DNA of 64,000 nt from Phaeosaccion multiseriatum. Its lineage: Eukaryota; Ochrophyta, other classes. The notes beneath the pieces were generated by a model, which saw only the letters and a program-made list of their open reading frames with translations, ran no database searches and was not told the DNA's origin. Positions 1 through 11,700 of this stretch are shown here, piece by piece. The translations under genes and the position numbers were made by a program. Location: NCBI GenBank assembly GCA_965112735.1, contig OZ218965.1, positions 1,798,001 to 1,862,000 of the forward strand. Reading direction: 5' to 3'. Every line of letters starts with the position of its first letter. Positions within the stretch are counted from its first letter, which is position 1.

Positions 1-85
1 GGGGGGGGAGGGAGAGGAGGAGGAGGAAGGGGAGGGCGAGGGGGAAGGGTCCAAGAGAGAGCCCCTAATCGGTCAAGCGACCACC

Positions 86-3000
86 ATGATGCGCCACTAC
101 TTTCATCACCAGAAGCAGCACTGGGGCAGCAGCGAGTCGAGGGGGGCGGAGGGGGACGGCCACGGCAGCGGCAGTGGTAGTGGTGGCGGCAGTGGATATG
201 ATGGAGCGATAGGGTTTGGCCGAGGGCCAAGAGAGAGGGCACGAAGCAGCAGCAACGGTAGCGGGAGCGGTGGCGGTAATGCCATGTGGGGCTCTCCTCC
301 CGGAGGGTCAGGGTCGGGCTCGGGCAGCTCAGAAGGAGCGCTCGGAGGAGGAGGAGGAGGAGGAGCAGGAGGAGGAGGAGGAGGGGGAAACGGGTACTTT
401 TCACCACTCTCCTCCTCTCCGCCCATGCCGTCACATACGCTTGCTGCGGCAGAGGCGATCGCCAGGGCAAGAGCACGCTCAATGTCCATTGGCAGATCGA
501 CCAACGTTAACGTCCATGAGCACACGTTATTACAACGCTCCAACCGAGGGTCCAGCTTCACGAGCGTGGGAATGGGGGGGGGGAGGTCGGGGCAAGACGG
601 AGGGGGCGGTACTGACTTTGAGCATAAGCGGCGCCATAAGCATCGAGGCTGGCAGAGCCACACGCGGCAGGCACAGGAGAAGACGGAAGTGTTTCTCACA
701 CAGAAGGGCCGATTGGAGAGAGGCATGGAGCCGGATCGGATCATGGAGTCCGTAGGGCTGGAGAGTGCGTACGAGCTGATGGACCAGGGGGTGTTGGGGG
801 AGGGAGCGTACAGCGTGGTCAAGGCGGGTATGCACAGGGCCACGGGGAGACGGGTGGCTGTCAAGATCATCCAGAAGCGCTATCTCTTCTCGGAGGAGGA
901 GAAGGTGAGGGAGGGGAGGGAAGGAGGAGGGGAGGGAGGGGAGGAAGGAAGGAAACGAGGAGGAGGGGAAGGGAGGGACAGAGGGTTACTGTCTATATGT
1001 CTGTATGTCTGTCTGTCTTCCTGCCCATATGCGTCTGTCTGTCGTGGTGGTTGAGACGCTGCCCCCCCCCCCCGAGCCCCCCTGGGCCCCCCTTCCTCTC
1101 CTTTCTGTGTCCCCTCTCTTCGTACTCTGATCTTGCCGCCCTCCTTCTCTCCCCTCCCCTCCCTCCCTCCCCTCCTCCCCTCCCCTCCCCTCCCCTCCCT
1201 CCCCCTTCCCCCCCCCCTCCTCTCCCCTTCCCCCCCCCCTCCTCTCCCCTTCCCCCCCCCCTCCTCTCCCCTCCCCTCCTCCTCTCCCCTCCGTCCCCTC
1301 CCCTCCCCTCCCCTCCCCTCCCCTCCCCTCCGTCCCCTCCCCTCCCCTCCCCTCCCCTCCCCTCCCCTCCCCTCCCGGGTCGTCACGTCCTCTTCCCTTC
1401 AGGCGTGCATTGAGCGTGAGATTGAGAATCAGCAGCGTCTCGTGCACCCGCACGTGGTCCGCCTCTTCCAGGTACGATAATCGATGTCGATTTTCTAATC
1501 GATATCTATAAATATTCGCATGTTCGGTACTTTTACGCACCTCTATTCTCTTTGCTCCCTTAAATACTCAAGAGCAAACTCAAAACTCAAACCGAACCCA
1601 AGCTCCAAGTCCACGCAGCCCGCAACATAACCCAAACGCAAACCTTCATGTTCATTGACTTACTTACTGTCTGTCTGTCTGTCTGTGCAGGTGTACGATA
1701 CGCCTGACACCATCTGCCTGGTGACTGAACGCTGCACAAGGGGCACATTGGCAGAGCTGCTTGCCCTCAGGGGCCGCCTCACAGAGCTGGAGTGCAAGAG
1801 GATACTCAAGCAGATACTCGAGGCAGTCGTGTTTATGCACGCTGTGGGCATTGTGCATGTGAGTGAAGGAGGGAGCGAGGAGGAGGGAGAGAGAGAGCGA
1901 GGGTGGAGGGGGGGGGAGGGAGGGAGGGAGGGAGGGAGGGAGGGAGGGAGGGAGGGAGGGAGGGAGGAGAGAGGCAGAGAAGGAGGGGAAGGAGGGAGGG
2001 AGGGAGGGAGGGAGAGAGGGAGGGGAAGGAGGGAGGGAGGGGGAGGAGGGGAAGAAGGAGGGAGGGAGGGGCTGTTTGGGGCAATTTGCTTTGGCCTTGT
2101 TTTTGAGGGGATTTGTACACGAGTCGTGTCCAACAAAACACTTTTGTTTTGTCTGCCTCTCTCTTCTCACCCCGTCCATCCACTGCCATCCATCACATTG
2201 ATTATTTCATAGTGTGACATCAAACCCGAGAACGTTCTACTCACGGACGAGGAGGAGCAGGAGGGAGGAGCCCCTTGTTCGAGGGAGGGAAGGGAGGGGC
2301 AGGGGGGGGACGAGGACGACGCCATTAACGGGCCGGGCTTGGTGGTCAAGTTGGTGAGTAAAGGGGGGGTGACGAGGGGCGAGGGGTATTACAGAGCAAG
2401 AGGGAGAAGGGGCATGTGCACTTCCGCGCTGACGTGTGCGCGGACGTGTGTGTGCGCAGAAGGGAAGGGAGGCAGCGTGCAGGGAAGTGGGAGTGTGCCT
2501 GCCCCGCCCCGGAGACGACTCACCCTCTTACCCTCTCGGCCACTTGGAGAGGAGGACCCTCCCTCAGCGCAATCGAAGCATTAGAATGGAGTCACGAGTC
2601 TGTAAATGGCACGGAAGAGGCTCACATGTCCCCCCCCCCCCCCCCCCCCCTCCCCCCCCCCCTCTCTCCCCCTCCTTCCCCCCTCTCTCCCCCTCTCTCC
2701 CCCTCTCTCCCCCCTCTCTCCCCCTCTCTCCCCCCTCTCCCCCTCTCCCCCCCCTACCCCCCCTTTCCCCCCCCCCTCCCCCCCCCCTCTCCCCCCTCTT
2801 TCTCTCCTCCCTCCTCTTCTCTCTTTCTGTCTTTCTCCCCATTCCCTCCCTCCCCCCCCTCCCCCCTTTCTCTCCCTCCCTTCCTCCCTCCATTCCTCCC
2901 TCCGTCCCTCCCTCCCTCCCCCCCTCCCTCCCCCCCTCCCTCCCTCCCTCCCTCCCTCCCCCCTCCCTCTCTCCCTCCGTGCCCCTCTCTAGTGCGACTT

Positions 3001-3427
3001 TGGCCACAGCCGCAAGGTGCCGAGCGTTACATATTACAAATACACCGGGGATGTGCACCTCATCCCCTTCCACCTCTTCAAGCACACTGGAACGGAGGTG
3101 GGTGGCAGTAAGGATAGAGGCGGATGGGCAGGGAGGTGTATGGCAGGCAGGCAGACAGGCAGGCAGGGAGGGAGGGAGGGAGGGGGTAGATGGGCAAGGA
3201 GGGAGGGAGGGAGGGAGGGAGGGCGGGAGGGAGGGAGGGAGGGAAGGAAGGGGAGGGAGGGATGGATGGAGGGAGGGAGGGATGGATGGATGGAGGGAGG
3301 GAGGGAGGTAGATGGCAGGCAGAGAAAGAGCAGAGAAAGAGCCCTGCAGAGAGACGGAGGGAAGCAAGCGCGTGTGCCCCCATTTGCGCGAAGATCTGAT
3401 AGTGTTTCTCTCTCTCTTATCTCTCTC

Positions 3428-3468
<41 letters not shown>

Positions 3469-4035
3469 TGATTGTTTGCTTGTGGCAGGGCTTCGTGGCC
3501 CCTGAGGTGCTGTCTGCAGAGGCGTACGGCAAGAAGGTCGATGCGTGGAGCGTTGGCGTGACCGCGTACAAGGTAAGACAGAGTGAAAGTCAAGACTCGG
3601 GGAGGGGGGGTGCCCAAACAGGCCTGCTTGCTTGCTTGCTTGCGTGCGTGGAAGGAGGAGCTGTGGTGGCATCTGACTTGACTTTGGCGCTCACTTCTCT
3701 CTTCCCCTCCTCCTCCTCCTCCGCCTCCTCCTCCTCCTCTCCTCCTCCTGCTCCCCACCCTATAGATGCTCAGCGGGCGCATGCCGTGGATCGGTCGCGG
3801 AATGGTCATGGGCAGCGACCCCGTCGCCTTCAGAGGCCCCGTGTGGGAGTCGAGCATCACGGCTCAGGCACGAAGCGTGGTCAAGGGGCTCCTGTGTAAG
3901 GAGAGAACGGCGCGTATGAGTGCGTCTGAGGCCCTAAAGCTTCCATGGTTCGACATGATGGATCACTGTGCCGTGTTCGAAACCTCCATGGGAAGCAGGA
4001 GTCTTCCTTCCAAGCCGCACCACGGCTTTGGGTAG
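86..4035 (+). CDS. Serine/threonine protein kinase, non-RD, 7 exons
   Basis: Exons 86-904, 1403-1471, 1691-1858, 2213-2353, 2993-3097, 3489-3572 and 3766-4035 join in phase to a 551-aa protein. Start ATG sits in a CCACCATG context. Residues 1 to about 230 are a Gly/Ser-rich low-complexity tail. Kinase hallmarks follow: Gly-rich loop LGEGAYSVV (about 236), VAVK lysine (about 260), the catalytic loop HCDIKPEN (352-359), DFG as CDFG (400-403) and VAPE (437-440). The Arg of HRD is Cys, so this is a non-RD kinase, probably not controlled by standard activation-loop phosphorylation. An acidic insert follows the catalytic loop. Overall resemblance is to CAMK/AGC-like Ser/Thr kinases; the subfamily is not clear and the substrate is unknown. 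Introns 3 and 5 are full of GGGA repeats, introns 1 and 4 of CCCT repeats. Its 3' end faces the K+ channel gene. Confidence 0.9.
1140..1380. repeat. CCCT-rich low-complexity tract in kinase intron 1
   Basis: Nearly pure C/T sequence built of CCCCT and CCCTC units directly upstream of the acceptor at 1401-1402. Similar pyrimidine expansions fill other introns of this window. Confidence 0.9.
1890..2075. repeat. GGGA microsatellite in kinase intron 3
   Basis: Purine-only tract dominated by (GGGA)n on the sense strand of the kinase gene, the opposite polarity to the tract in intron 1. Confidence 0.9.
2629..2985. repeat. C/T-rich tract in kinase intron 4
   Basis: Starts as a run of C, then CTCTCCCC and CCCT repeats up to the acceptor at 2991-2992. 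Confidence 0.9.
3160..3310. repeat. GGGA/GGAT microsatellite in kinase intron 5
   Basis: Purine-rich (GGGA)n with interspersed GATG units on the sense strand; the same intron ends in (CT)n and (GT)n runs near 3411-3468. Confidence 0.85.
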
Positions 4036-5663
4036 ATAGTAAAAGAGGCTTTGGGAGGAAGGATGGCAGCAAATGGCAAGGGCAGCAGCCAGGCGTTGGA
4101 TTGGATGGTGAGGGTTGAAGGTTTCCGAGGTCAAACAGGGCACACACTGCTTGGCACTGCACTGTTTACACAGTTTGTACAGCTTACAACTGGCGTGTGG
4201 GGGGGGGGGTCCGGCAGGGAGGGATCCCATGGACGCCGAGAGGGTATGTTACGCCAGAATCTTTTTTACCGACTGCTTGAATGTTTAAATTTAACCTCTT
4301 ACATAAAGTAGAGGGAGAAGGAGAGGGGAAGAGCAAGAGAAGCAAACGAGGCCTTTCTGTGGCGGTAAGAGAGAGAGAGAGAGACCACAGTGGGACCACA
4401 GTGAGACCACAGTTCTGTGGCGGTACGAGAGAGCAAGAGACCACAGGCCGCAGGGCCGGGCTTGGCCAAGCAGAAAGAGATTTGTGTTCGAAAGAGCAGA
4501 GAACAGTGCACCGGCTGTACAAAAAGGAGGCCAACAACGGCCCTTTGCACTGCAGTTTATAAGCGGTATACATAGTAGGGAAGGGAAGGGAAGGGAAGGG
4601 AACGTCATAAACTCATACTCTTTCTCAAAGCCACAGATAAATGAAAAGTTCAAACATTCAATTTGCCTTACAGCAGTCTATACGGCTCTGCTCTCCTCTC
4701 CTCCACTCTCTTTTCTCTTCTCCTCTGCTGCTCTGCCCCCATGTACAACAGGCACGCCCCTCCTCTCCTCTCCTCCCCTCTCCTCTCCTCTCCTCTCCTC
4801 TCCTTTGCTCTCATAAGCTCTAACGAGGGGCCGCACTGTGGCTTGCTTCTCAAGTGCTTCGCAAGTGCTTCGCAAGGAGGAGGGGCGTGCTCCAGCTGAA
4901 TGCCCATATGCTTGGCAGAGGGGACAAATGCCCATACGCCTCCGAGGCACAGCACACACTGCACAGTACATCGGCACACAACAGCAGCAAGGGGGTGGCT
5001 GCAGCTGTATAAACAACTGCCGCATCACTATTTGCTGCCTCTCCTACCGACGCCAAGAGTCTTGCCCCACAGGCAGGGCAGCTATCCACGGGCACGAGCG
5101 ACGCAGGAATGGTAGAAGACGTGGAAGAGGCACAAGAGGAGGGGCCATGAGTGGTGCCTTGAGCCCTCTGACGCCCCGTAAGCACAGCTGTATCACCAAC
5201 AGCTGCAGAGCCCATTTCTGCAGCGACACTCTACCGCCGACAGCCCTACTCGTGGCCTGACCTCCTCCTCTCCTCCTCCTCCTCCTCCTCCTCCTCCTCC
5301 TCCTCCTCCTCCTCCTCCTCCTCCTTCTCCTCCTCTCCTCCTCCTCCTCCTCCTCCTCCTCCTCCTCCTCCTCCTCCTCCCCCTCCCCCTCTCCCCTTCC
5401 TCTCTCTCCTCCCCCTCCTCCTCTCCCCTTCCTCTCCCTCCTCCTCCTCATCCTCCTCGCTACGTGCTCCTGTCCTGTCGTGTTCTCCCTTTCCGACGGC
5501 GTGGAGAGGTTTGCGCTTTGGTGAGACTCCCCCACCTCCTGCTGCTCTGTATCACCAACTGATCGTGCAGCTGCCGCCTCTCCTGCTCCTGCCTGTATAC
5601 GCTGCTGTATTACCAACTGGTCGTGCAGCTGCTTGTGCTGCTTCCGCTGCTTGCCTCTCCTCA
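4036..5663. other. Convergent intergenic region, no gene seen
   Basis: Lies between the 3' ends of the kinase (+) and K+ channel (-) genes. It holds short CACAGTG-type repeats near 4380-4445, a CTCTC tract at 4755-4806, a long CTC triplet tract at about 5263-5450, and three copies of the dispersed motif CTGTATCACCAAC (about 5188, 5547 and 5604). Long open frames here are Glu/Arg/Leu low complexity from the triplet tract and are not credible genes. Confidence 0.6.
5263..5450. repeat. CTC trinucleotide tract
   Basis: About 190 bp dominated by CTC triplets (GAG on the minus strand) just beyond the stop codon of the K+ channel gene, perhaps in its 3' UTR. Confidence 0.9.
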
Positions 5664-6669
5664 TCACTCATCCGACGGGTTCTCCGCGAGGGGTGCACAG
5701 ATGGCGAATACAATATCCCCCGGCTCCACGCGCATCCCGCCGTGCGGATTGCTTATGCTAAGGCCGTCCTGCGTGCCTGCCTGGACGCTCCGGCACTTTC
5801 GACGAGCCTCATCTTCCTCTTGCTGTGCCTTGTGTGCCTCTGCTCGTGCCTTTTGTGCCTCTGCTTCAGCGGCCATAGTTCCGCGGTTCCCACCTCCCTC
5901 GCCCTGCTGCCCCTTCCCTCCCGGCCGCTCCTTGAAGGAGTGTTTGTGCACAGACTCCAAGAACCGTCGTCTCTGCAATCCGACGCACACGGCATCCTGA
6001 TTGGTGAGTGGAGGGGAGGGAGGGAGGGGGTGATGTTAGCGGCCCTCACTCTAACCATTGAGCACTGGCACTGAAACTGGAGGACACATGCTGGGGGAGT
6101 TCATACTGCACTGTGTCCCTCCCTCCGTCCCTCCCTCTCTCCCTCCCTCCCTCCGTCCCTCCCTCCGTCCCTCCCTCGCTCCCTCCCTCCCTCCCTCCCT
6201 CCCTCCCTCCCTCCCTCCCTCCCTCCCTCCCTCCCTCCCTCCTCCCTACCCTCACGCACGCACTCACATGCTTGTCCAGTAGCCACAGAAAGAGCCTGCG
6301 GTAGGTGGGTGCGTCGGGCTTGACGTCGCCAAAGAAGGCCTCTGGCACACGGACGCGGTTCACGCAGGGCGGGCGTTCGATTCTCTGGGCCCCCTTCTCC
6401 TTTCGGGCCCCCTTCTCTTGCGACCCATACGCCTGCTCGTCCTTGACTCGGCCGCTCGCTGCGCCGTCGGGTGGTGTCATCTTCTGCTGCTGTATCACCA
6501 ACTTCTCTTCGGGGATGCTGACATGCTGCAGGCCTTGCTGATCGTCTGTGAACAAAGCGAAGAAAGTCCCACGAGTAGCGAGCAGCGAAGAGCCAATTGG
6601 AGGAGAGGGGAGGGAGGGAGGGGGGGGGGGGGTTTCAATGCCACCAGCACGATGCAGAGAAAAAGAAAG

Positions 6670-6710
<41 letters not shown>

Positions 6711-7230
6711 GGAATCAGAGATCGATAACGAAACGAAACCGTCGAAACCGTCAGGGATCAAATCGAGTCTGAGGGGCCACAATCCGGGGCCCCGAAAGCA
6801 GTGCCTACTTACGCTTCTTGCCTACGGAGACGGATGGGCCCCTCTTGGGCTTGGGCTTGTCGGTGGATGACGATGACGATGATGATGATGATGAGGATGA
6901 GGAGGAGGTGGCGGAGGGGACGTCGAGCAACAGGTTGACGACGTCGCCGATTCCCCGGACGAGGTAGGACTGAAGCAGAAGCAGCTCGGGGACGTTGACC
7001 AGGAGGATGTCGCCACTCGAGAAACCGCTCTTGAGAGGGAAGCTGTAGGGGGTGGGGTAGGGGTGGGGGGTTGGCTCTTGTTTTGCTCGTGTGCAGCCGG
7101 TGTTCCGTGTGTGTGTCTTCAACGCTGTGATTGGGCATTCGGTTCACTCGTTCCAGTGCAAATCCCGCTGCTCTTGTCTCACACACACACACCCACACCC
7201 ACCCCCGCACCCACCCGCACACACACGCAC

Positions 7231-7288
<58 letters not shown>

Positions 7289-8672
7289 GTTGTAGTACGA
7301 GGGTTTCTGCTCCCCGACGGGCACTCGGAAGAACTCCACAGGAGTAGCGAGATGGCTGGCCCCGACCCGCTTGGAGTGCGCCGCTGCCCTCACGAAGTGC
7401 TCAGCTGCCCTCTCCGCCTCCACCTCGAGCAGGTGTGGCAGCATCCCAATCTCTGCTTGGTTGGCAGCCGCTTGCTCTTGGCGGGTCTCCTCCGCACTCA
7501 GAGTCGAAGTGTCGGTCGCGACGCCGCCGCCTACAGAGGCGCCCCGTCTGAGCCCTTTGAGTGTCCCCAGCCCCCCCGGGGAGGAAGCGGCGAGAGGGGC
7601 CTGCATCCTCTGCATCTGCGTCTGATGGACTGAGTCGGAGGAAGCCCTCGCTGTCGGGTCAGGCTGGGCAGATTTCATGCTGCCCAAGACTGAAGGAGGA
7701 GCCACTGATGCCGCAGTAGCGGGCGAGGCAGGTGATCCCGGTGATCCAGGTGAGGATCCAGCAGCAGCCGGAGTGGGAGGAGGAGAGCGGGAGGCCTCGG
7801 TCGACTTGCTCCTCCTCTGACGCAATCGGTTCCTCACACCTTGCCCGAAAGACACTCCCCGCTTCGCCCCGTCGTCACTCCCTCCATAGTCGCTCGCAGG
7901 CAGCCCCAGCATCACCGCAGCTTCCCGATCAGCCTCCTCGCCCTCCGCCCCTCTGTGGCGTCCCGCTGCCCCCAAGTCTGAACTGTACGACCGACCTCGA
8001 GCCGCCGAGCTCGCGCCGTTCTCACTCTCCTCTCCTCCTCCTCCTCCTCCTCCCGTCAACCCCGGCCATTTCGGCTTGCTGAGGCGAGAAGCCCCACCGC
8101 TTGGCATGGTATCCTGGCGGCTGCGACGCCCCTCAGCATCATCTCCGGAAGTGCCAAAGGGAGGGCTGTCAGCGCCGCTACCGCTCGGGAGGATACGTTG
8201 AAACTGCTGCTGCAGAGAGGAGGAGCCCTTACGCTGCTGCTGCTGCTGCTGCTGCTGGAGCTGTCGCCATTGCTGCTGATGTATCGCCAACTGCAGAGCC
8301 TGCTGCTCCTCCTCCTCCTCCTGCTGCTGCTGCGCCATGAACCGGGTCCTCTTGTCCTTTAACAACCACATCCTCCTCACCCTGGAAGTCAGGACCTGAT
8401 GTTGATTGGCCGCGTTATCCGTCTTGAGGTCGGTCATGACCCTCACTGACGCCCCCACCACACTCAACACTAAAAGCACCAGGCGTATCGTCTGTGCGTC
8501 AACTTCGTTGTCGCTGCAGGTGTCAACACCCCTGCCGCCCGTCTGACTGCCTCTGCCGGTATGACTGGCACTCATGTCTCCGGCGGACACGCAGATGAAA
8601 GCGGCGGAGCGGAGAGTGTGCTGGAGCTTCTCGTTGTCGTCGATGGCGCCGCGATACACGAACACATCTAGC

Positions 8673-8715
<43 letters not shown>

Positions 8716-11700
8716 GGGGGCGGGGGGAGGGGGGGAAGGGTTTCAGTTTCAACTACATGAGAGGCCAGAGCCTAGCGGTTGTATTCGGGTGATTGGGTGT
8801 GGACGTCATCGCCGAGATACCCAATCAAGCCAACCGAGCCAACCAACAAACAACAGCCAGACCCGCATCCCTAACCTCAGTCATCCACTCACTCACACAC
8901 TCACTCACTCACTCACTCACTCACCCACTCACTCATTCACTCATTCACTCACCCACTCACTCATTCACTCACTCACTCACCCACTCACTAACCCACTCGC
9001 TCACTCACTCACTCACTCACTCTCTCACTCTCTCACTCTCTCACTCACTCACTCACTCACTCACTCACTCCCTCCCTCCCTCCCTCCCTCCGTCCCTCAC
9101 TCACTCACCCACCCACTCACTCACTCACTCACCCTTGCCCCATGCCGTTCTGCGGATGGATCTCCCCTCAATCGCGGCCCGTTCGGCGCACTCCAGCTCC
9201 GGACGCCGGTCATGAACGATAATGACAACTCTCCTCGACACCACCCTCTCCACCTCCTTCTTCTCCTTCTTCTCCTCTCCCTCCACCTCCTCCCCCTCAT
9301 CCTCCTCATCCTCCTCATCCTCCCCCACCACCACCCCCTCTCGCTCCTGCTGCTGCACGGCTTTTGCGAGGCCCATGATGAGCTTCATCACCCCCTCCAT
9401 ACTCCCTGCCACAACGACAATGTTCCCGGGGGGCTGCCCCGCAACATACAATCGCGTCGAATTGCGATCCGGGTGACTCTGCGTCCGCTCTCGCTGCTGC
9501 CGGTCCTGTATCACCAACTGCTGCTGTTGTTCACTGCTGGCACTGGGCTCTGCTCGATGGTCCCTTAAGGGCGACCCCACTTCAAGCAGGTCGATGCCTT
9601 GGACGTCTTCCATCACGTCAGGGGCCACTTGAGCTGCTGCTCCTGCCTCAATGCCGTTCTTCTCCTCCGCGACACCTGCCCCAGACCCTCCCTCTTGTTC
9701 TGCTTGGGCCCCCATTTGTTGGGCATCCCCTGCCTCCTCCTCCTCCTCCTCCCCCTCCCCGCCCTTGGTCCTGTCTCCGTTGGCCCGCTCCCCAGCCCCG
9801 ACTGTTACATCTCCCATGTTCATTATCGCCCCGGACCTTCGGCGAAAGTTTCTCTTGAAGAGGTACTCGGAGCAGTACCGGGTAAGCTGAGGGCATAGGT
9901 AGGGTAAGTCATCAGCACGCGCCACAGAGGCCGAGGCGGTCAGAGGCAACAAATGAAGGAGGGAAGCAGACAGACAGGAACAGAAGCACAAGAAGAAGCA
10001 CAAGACGAGGGGTGAGACAAGAGCTTTGCTGTGCGAGATGAGAGAGCTGCGGTGTTGTATCTCTCACTCACGCACTCACGCACTCCACTCCGTACCCCGT
10101 CGACGGAAGGTGCTAATCCATCCTACCCTCTCTTACCCTCTCCCTCTTGCTCTCGCTCACCCACCCACCCTTCTCACTGTATCCACTACCCTCTCCCTCT
10201 TGCTCTCTCTCACACACCCACCCTTCTCACCTTACCCACTACCCTCTCCCTCTTGCTCTCTCTCACAAACCCACCCTTCTCACCTTACCCACTACCCTCT
10301 CCCTCTTGCTCTCTCTCACACACCCACCCTTCTCACTGTATCCACTACCCTCTCCCTCTTGCTCTCTCTCACACACCCACCCTTCTCACCTTACCCACTA
10401 ACCTCTCCCTCTTGCTCTCGCTCACAAACCCACCCTTCTCACCTTACCCACTACCCTCTCCCTCTTGCTCTCGCTCACCCACCCTTCCTTCTCACCTTAT
10501 CCACATCGGTCCTGTCGGCCGCAATAAAGTACGCGACATCTTTCTTCTTGAGCACATAGGTATGGCCGGGGTAGAGCACACGTTCCACCGAAGTTGTTCT
10601 CTGACCCCCCTCCCAGGCCTCCCCACTCCCCCGCCCGCTCTCCTCCACGCCCCCATCTCCCTCTTGCTCTCTCTTCTCTCGCTGCGTCGTCAGCGCGAAG
10701 AGCACGACCCCTCCACACTCAATGTAGAGCCTTCTTGCCACGCGACGCAGCGACGCCCCCTCAAAGAAGAAGCCCACTTCGAAGCTTATAATGGCGTTGC
10801 CAAGGTTGCTGAGGTACTCCTTCTCCTCCTCTATTAAGGCGTGCTCCCCGATGAGCTTCTTCCTCCTGCCCGCCCGCCACCGCCCATAAAAGTCCATTCG
10901 GCGCTTGAACTCCTTCCACGTGTCGCCTCCACCTCCTCCTCCTCCCCCTCCTCCTCCACCTGCACCCCCACCCCCCCGTCGCCCCTCGGCCGTCCCCTGT
11001 CTCTTGCTTCTCCCTCGCCCGATGCTACTGATCGCACGACTCAACCGCCTGCCTCCCCCGATGTGCTTATCCCCCTCCTCCTCCTTCACTCTCTCCCTCC
11101 CCGCTTCGTTTCCGCCGTCGCACTCGAACGCGTCTTCACTAAAATCATCATCGCTGCAGGCGTCATCATACCCATACTCCTCTAAATCCTTCTCCTCCTG
11201 CTCCCTCCTCTCCAAGCCAAGTTCCTCTCGGACTGCCCCGATGACCCGAGTCAGCTCGGGTGCGGTGCTCAGCAGGGTACCCAAGATGGTCGACAAGCCT
11301 TCTCGGAGACAGGCCTGCAGCAGCAGCTTCTTCCAGAGGACATCGCTGGCGATGACATGGTGGGGTTCAAGGCCCATGTCCAACAGGTTCTGGCGACTCT
11401 CGGCGTGTGTCACCAACACGTATAGGCGGATGGACGGGTTGTACTCCTGTGGAAGAGATGGGCAGTGAATGGGAATGTTGTCAGAGGTGTCAGGACGGTG
11501 GGTAATTACGGTTTCAGTGGAGGGGTGGGGAATGGATGTGTCAGAAAGTGAGAAACAAATAGGTGCATGATCATCGTAGAGTCCTACCCCCCAGGCACAA
11601 GCAAATATGTGATCATCGCAGAGTCCTACCCCCCAGGCACAAGCAAGTATGTTACCATCATAGAGTCATACCCCCCAGGCACAAGCAAGTATGTGATCAT

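Noticed and set aside
5044-5667. Minus-strand frame rich in Gln, Glu and Arg next to the channel stop
   Set aside because: Mostly encoded by the CTC/GAG tract; no splice site links it to the channel exons.
6805-6813. TAG as the end of the K+ channel protein after exon 5
   Set aside because: The TAG is part of a perfect GTAAGT donor, and exons 6 and 7 supply the missing part of RCK2 in phase.
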